DNA from: Thermoplasmatales archaeon SW_10_69_26
Lineage (GTDB): Archaea > Thermoplasmatota > SW-10-69-26
Assembly: GCA_003009755.1 (NCBI GenBank)
Contig: PXUB01000023.1
Coordinates: 1-59,661, forward strand
DNA: 59,661 nucleotides
Reading direction: 5' to 3'
Part shown: positions 56,932-59,661 of the stretch, piece after piece
Layout: each line of letters begins with the position of its first letter
Position numbering within the stretch: position 1 is the first letter of the stretch
Notes under the pieces: generated by a model
Told to the model about the DNA's origin: nothing
What the model saw: the letters and a program-made list of their open reading frames with translations, nothing else
The model's database searches: none
Position numbers and translations under genes: made by a program

Positions 56932-58914
56932 ATGGTTGCGACGCACGGCGACAAGGTCAACTTCATCTGGTCGATCGCGGACCTGCTCCGCGGCGACTAC
57001 AAGCAGTCCGACTACCAGAAGGTCATCCTCCCGCTCACCGTCCTTCGCCGGTTGGACTGCGTGACGGAAGCCTCGAAGGAGACGGTCCTCCGCGAGGACG
57101 AGCGTCTCGAGAAGCAGGACATCGAGAACAAGCATCGGGCGCTCAAGCGAGCCGCCGGCCAGCAGGTCTACAACACCAGCGAGCACACCTTCGAGTCGCT
57201 GGTCAAGGACCCCGAGCACCTGGCCGACAACCTCCGCTACTACATGAACAGCTTCGACCCGAAAACGGTCGAGATCCTCGAGAACTTCAACTTCGACCAG
57301 CAGATCGACAAGCTCGAGCAGGCCGATCTGCTCTACCAGGTCATCGAGCGGTTCAAGACGATCGACCTGCACCCGGACAACGTCCCCAACGAGGAGATGG
57401 GGACGATCTACGAGGAGCTGATCCGCAAGTTCAGCGAGCTGAGCAACGAGACCGCCGGCGAGCACTTCACGCCGCGCGAGGTCATCGAGCTCATGGTCGA
57501 GCTGATGTTCTGCCCGGACGACGAGGAGATCAGCTCAGGCCCGATCGTCCGCTCGCTGTACGACCCGGCCTGCGGAACGGGCGGCATGCTGACCGTCGCG
57601 GAACGCCACCTCAAACAGCTCAACCAGGCGGCCAACCCGCAGCTGTACGGCCAGGAGCTCAACGACTTCTCGTACGCCGTCTGCAACTCGGACATGCTCG
57701 TCAAGGGCCACAACCCTGACAACATCGAGCGGGGCAACTCGTTCAGCGAGGACGGCTTCCCCACGAAGCCGTTCGACTACATGCTCACCAACCCGCCCTT
57801 CGGCGTCTCCTGGAAGAAGGTCGCCGACGTGGTGGAGAACGAACACGAGAACCAGGGCTTCGATGGCCGCTTCGGCGCCGGCACGCCGCGCAAGTCCGAC
57901 GGTGCCTTCCTGTTCCTGCAGCACATGCTGTCCAAGATGAAGCCCGCCAGCGAGGGCGGCTCGCGGCTGGCGATCGTCTTCAACGGCAGCCCCCTGTTCA
58001 CCGGCGGCCCCAACAGCGGCGAGTCCGCCATCCGGCGCTGGATCATCGAGAACGACTGGCTGGAAGCCATCATCGGGCTCCCCGAGAACCTGTTCTACAA
58101 CACCGGCATCCACACCTACATCTGGGTGCTCACGAACCGCAAGGAAAACCACCGAAAGGGCAAGATCCAGCTGATCGACGCCAGAGAGAAGTATATCGAG
58201 TTGAAGAAGAACCTCGGAGACAAGAGCCACAAGCTCTCGAATCAGGACATTCGCGACATCGTCCGCTGGTACGGCAAGTTCGAGGAGACAGACAACTCGG
58301 TCATCCTCGACAACGAGGAGCTGGGCTACCGGCGCATCGTGATCGACCGCCCCCTACGCTTGAGCTTCGAGGCGACCGAGGAGCGCATCGAGCAGCTCGA
58401 CGACGAGCGCGCCTTCACCAACCGCGACGAGGACAAACAGCAAGCGATCAAGGAGGCGCTCCGCAAGCTGCCTGACAAGACATGGGCGAGCCAGGACGAG
58501 TTCCACGAAGCCCTCGACAGGATCTTCGGCCAGACTGGTCTCGACGTCACGAAGAGCGTTCGCGGCAACATCGAGAACGCGCTCGGCGAACGCGACCCCG
58601 ACGCCGAGATCTGCACTGACGGCGGTGAGCCCGAGCACGACACCGACCTTCGCGAGCGTGAACGCATCCCGCTGGGCACCGACCCGCACGAGTACTTCGA
58701 AGAGGAGGTCAAGCCTCACGTGCCGGATGCCTGGGTCAACGAAGATTCACGCTACCACGACGAACAGGACGGCAAGCTGGGATCGGTCGGATACGAGATT
58801 AACTTCAATCGCTATTTCTACGAGTACGAGCCGCCGAGGCCTCTGGAGGAGATTGACGCGGACATCCAGGAACTTGAGGAGGAGATTACTAGGCTGCTAT
58901 CGGAGGTCAAATAG
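56932..58914 (+). CDS. hsdM: Type I restriction-modification methyltransferase subunit
   Basis: 660 residues. N-terminal helical HsdM domain (FIWSIADLLRGDYKQSDYQK, VILPLTVLRRLDCV), then the N6-adenine methyltransferase with motif I LYDPACGTGGMLTVAERH near residue 210 and motif IV TNPPFGVSW near 286; GEHFTPREVIELMVELMF links them. Adds methyl groups to adenine in the target sequence chosen by HsdS. Long C-terminal part, charged. ATG 56932 follows a cttttaag box. The next gene starts inside its stop (TAGTG) after GGAGGT. Confidence 0.94.
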   Translation: MVATHGDKVNFIWSIADLLRGDYKQSDYQKVILPLTVLRRLDCVTEASKETVLREDERLEKQDIENKHRALKRAAGQQVYNTSEHTFESLVKDPEHLADNLRYYMNSFDPKTVEILENFNFDQQIDKLEQADLLYQVIERFKTIDLHPDNVPNEEMGTIYEELIRKFSELSNETAGEHFTPREVIELMVELMFCPDDEEISSGPIVRSLYDPACGTGGMLTVAERHLKQLNQAANPQLYGQELNDFSYAVCNSDMLVKGHNPDNIERGNSFSEDGFPTKPFDYMLTNPPFGVSWKKVADVVENEHENQGFDGRFGAGTPRKSDGAFLFLQHMLSKMKPASEGGSRLAIVFNGSPLFTGGPNSGESAIRRWIIENDWLEAIIGLPENLFYNTGIHTYIWVLTNRKENHRKGKIQLIDAREKYIELKKNLGDKSHKLSNQDIRDIVRWYGKFEETDNSVILDNEELGYRRIVIDRPLRLSFEATEERIEQLDDERAFTNRDEDKQQAIKEALRKLPDKTWASQDEFHEALDRIFGQTGLDVTKSVRGNIENALGERDPDAEICTDGGEPEHDTDLRERERIPLGTDPHEYFEEEVKPHVPDAWVNEDSRYHDEQDGKLGSVGYEINFNRYFYEYEPPRPLEEIDADIQELEEEITRLLSEVK

Positions 58915-59621
58915 TGTCTACTCCCGATGTGATTTCTGGTCAGTCCCCAACAGAGTTCCTAGACCTCCCTGAGAATTGGAAAGCAAGACGGGTAAGGACG
59001 TTCCTCGAAAAGGTCGACGACCGAACGGAGGAGAGCGATGCACCCCTTCTCTCGGTTTCGAAGTACACTGGCATCCGACCGAGGGAGGAAGTCGACAGAG
59101 ACCGTGAGTTTAGAGCCGATTCTACTGAGGGCTACAAGATCGTGGAGCCAGGTGACCTAGTTGTCAACATCATGCTGGCCTGGGATGGTGCGGTCGGTTT
59201 CTCTGAGCATGAGGGGGTTGTAAGCCCTTCGTACGAGATTTATCGCCTCACCGGTCAGGGGGACATGACATACTTCCACTACCTCTTCCGTTCTGAACTG
59301 TATCAATATGAATTTGCGAGGCATTCGACGGGTATCCGGAGGTCGAGATGGCGCCTATACAAGTCGGATTTCTTCCCTATTGAGGTCCTTTATCCACCCC
59401 TAGAGCAACAATCCCGCATCGCCTCCTTCCTCGACCACCACACCGCCCGCATCGACCGGCTCGTCGAGAAGAAGCAGCGCCTGCTCGAGCTGTTGGAGGA
59501 GAAGCGGCAGGCGGTGATTACTGAGGCTGTCACAAGGGGACTGCGCCGGGCTGATACAAAGCTCGCCCTCGCCCAAAACCCCAGACTGGCCTCTGATCCG
59601 ACTCGACCCAGTAGAAACTGA
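58914..59621 (+). CDS. hsdS: Type I restriction specificity subunit, half-size
   Basis: 235 residues: one target-recognition domain (LPENWKARRVRTFLEKVDDR, YKIVEPGDLVVNIMLAWDGA, YHYLFRS region, GIRRSRWRLYKSDFFPIEV) and one conserved helical spacer (PLEQQSRIASFLDHHTARID, RLVEKKQRLLELLEEKRQAV, ITEAVTRGL). Usual HsdS has two such units in ~400 residues, so this is either a half-subunit that dimerises or a truncated gene; the last ~25 residues do not resemble the family. Base composition of the recognition part is clearly less GC-rich than its surroundings. GTG start overlaps the hsdM stop. The window ends 40 nt later, before any hsdR. Confidence 0.85.
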   Translation: MSTPDVISGQSPTEFLDLPENWKARRVRTFLEKVDDRTEESDAPLLSVSKYTGIRPREEVDRDREFRADSTEGYKIVEPGDLVVNIMLAWDGAVGFSEHEGVVSPSYEIYRLTGQGDMTYFHYLFRSELYQYEFARHSTGIRRSRWRLYKSDFFPIEVLYPPLEQQSRIASFLDHHTARIDRLVEKKQRLLELLEEKRQAVITEAVTRGLRRADTKLALAQNPRLASDPTRPSRN

Positions 59622-59661
59622 TTCGAAGAATAAACGGCGGGTTCGGCGACTTTTGTTTTGA

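Noticed and set aside
56694-56966. Minus-strand ORF with a Glu run before hsdM
   Set aside because: The Glu run comes from a TCC triplet repeat, the frame overlaps the hsdM promoter and start, and there is no family resemblance.

Overview
The window is a GC-rich archaeal chromosome segment of 59.7 kb with almost no spare DNA. Archaeal marks are: the archaeal route into aromatic synthesis (ADH synthase plus DHQ synthase II, with a GHMP-type shikimate kinase), a bacterio-opsin-activator-type HTH regulator, archaeal 4-phosphopantoate-beta-alanine ligase, a COG2061-like ACT regulator, a tRNA-Pro(CGG) without encoded CCA, and TTAA-type TATA boxes about 26-28 nt before start codons (leaderless mRNAs). 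The acidic proteins, haloarchaea-like PiT and DUF5828-like genes, and two-winged-helix membrane regulators fit a salt-adapted Euryarchaeota/Thermoplasmatota lineage; that placement is inference.

Layout. 1-1.0 kb: end of an exported beta-propeller gene and a truncated winged-helix gene. 1.3-11.6 kb: one long minus-strand operon making chorismate and prephenate products from aspartate (aroA' -> aroB' -> aroDE -> aroK -> aroA -> aroC -> chorismate mutase/prephenate dehydrogenase -> aspartokinase -> ASA dehydrogenase), read away from a divergent ACT-domain regulator at 11.7 kb. 12.4-27.9 kb: a mixed region with a sulfatase, a TrmB-like regulator, CoA synthesis, lipoproteins and propeller proteins, a CYTH protein, an HTH_10 regulator, a YprB-like exonuclease and a PD-(D/E)XK-like protein. 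28.0-28.4 kb: tRNA-Pro followed by an odd fold-back repeat. 28.4-36.3 kb: PiT phosphate transporter, ThiI-like protein with an eroded ATP site, MutS-like ATPase, ketopantoate reductase and CDF metal transporter. 36.4-41.6 kb: a membrane-sensor cluster (membrane-anchored double-wHTH regulator, two small membrane proteins, a pore-less voltage-sensor protein, a COG1497-like regulator, a Kv channel and a dead channel fragment). 41.7-52.5 kb: histidine synthesis, hisIE apart from the compact hisGDCHABF operon, with two DUF427 copies and two PAS-GAF sensors in between. 52.8-59.7 kb: an accessory region of small regulators, an orphan antitoxin-like gene, an HD hydrolase-TPR operon and a type I restriction-modification hsdMS pair; hsdR is not in the window.

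Genes inside the aro and his operons overlap by 1-14 nt (ATGA, GTGA, TGATG), implying translational coupling, while the first gene of each operon looks leaderless. Aspartate semialdehyde made by the last two enzymes of the aro operon is itself a substrate of the first enzyme, so the operon supplies its own precursor. Decay is frequent: broken copies of an ACT protein, a PQQ-type propeller, a DUF427 protein and a potassium channel sit beside intact relatives.
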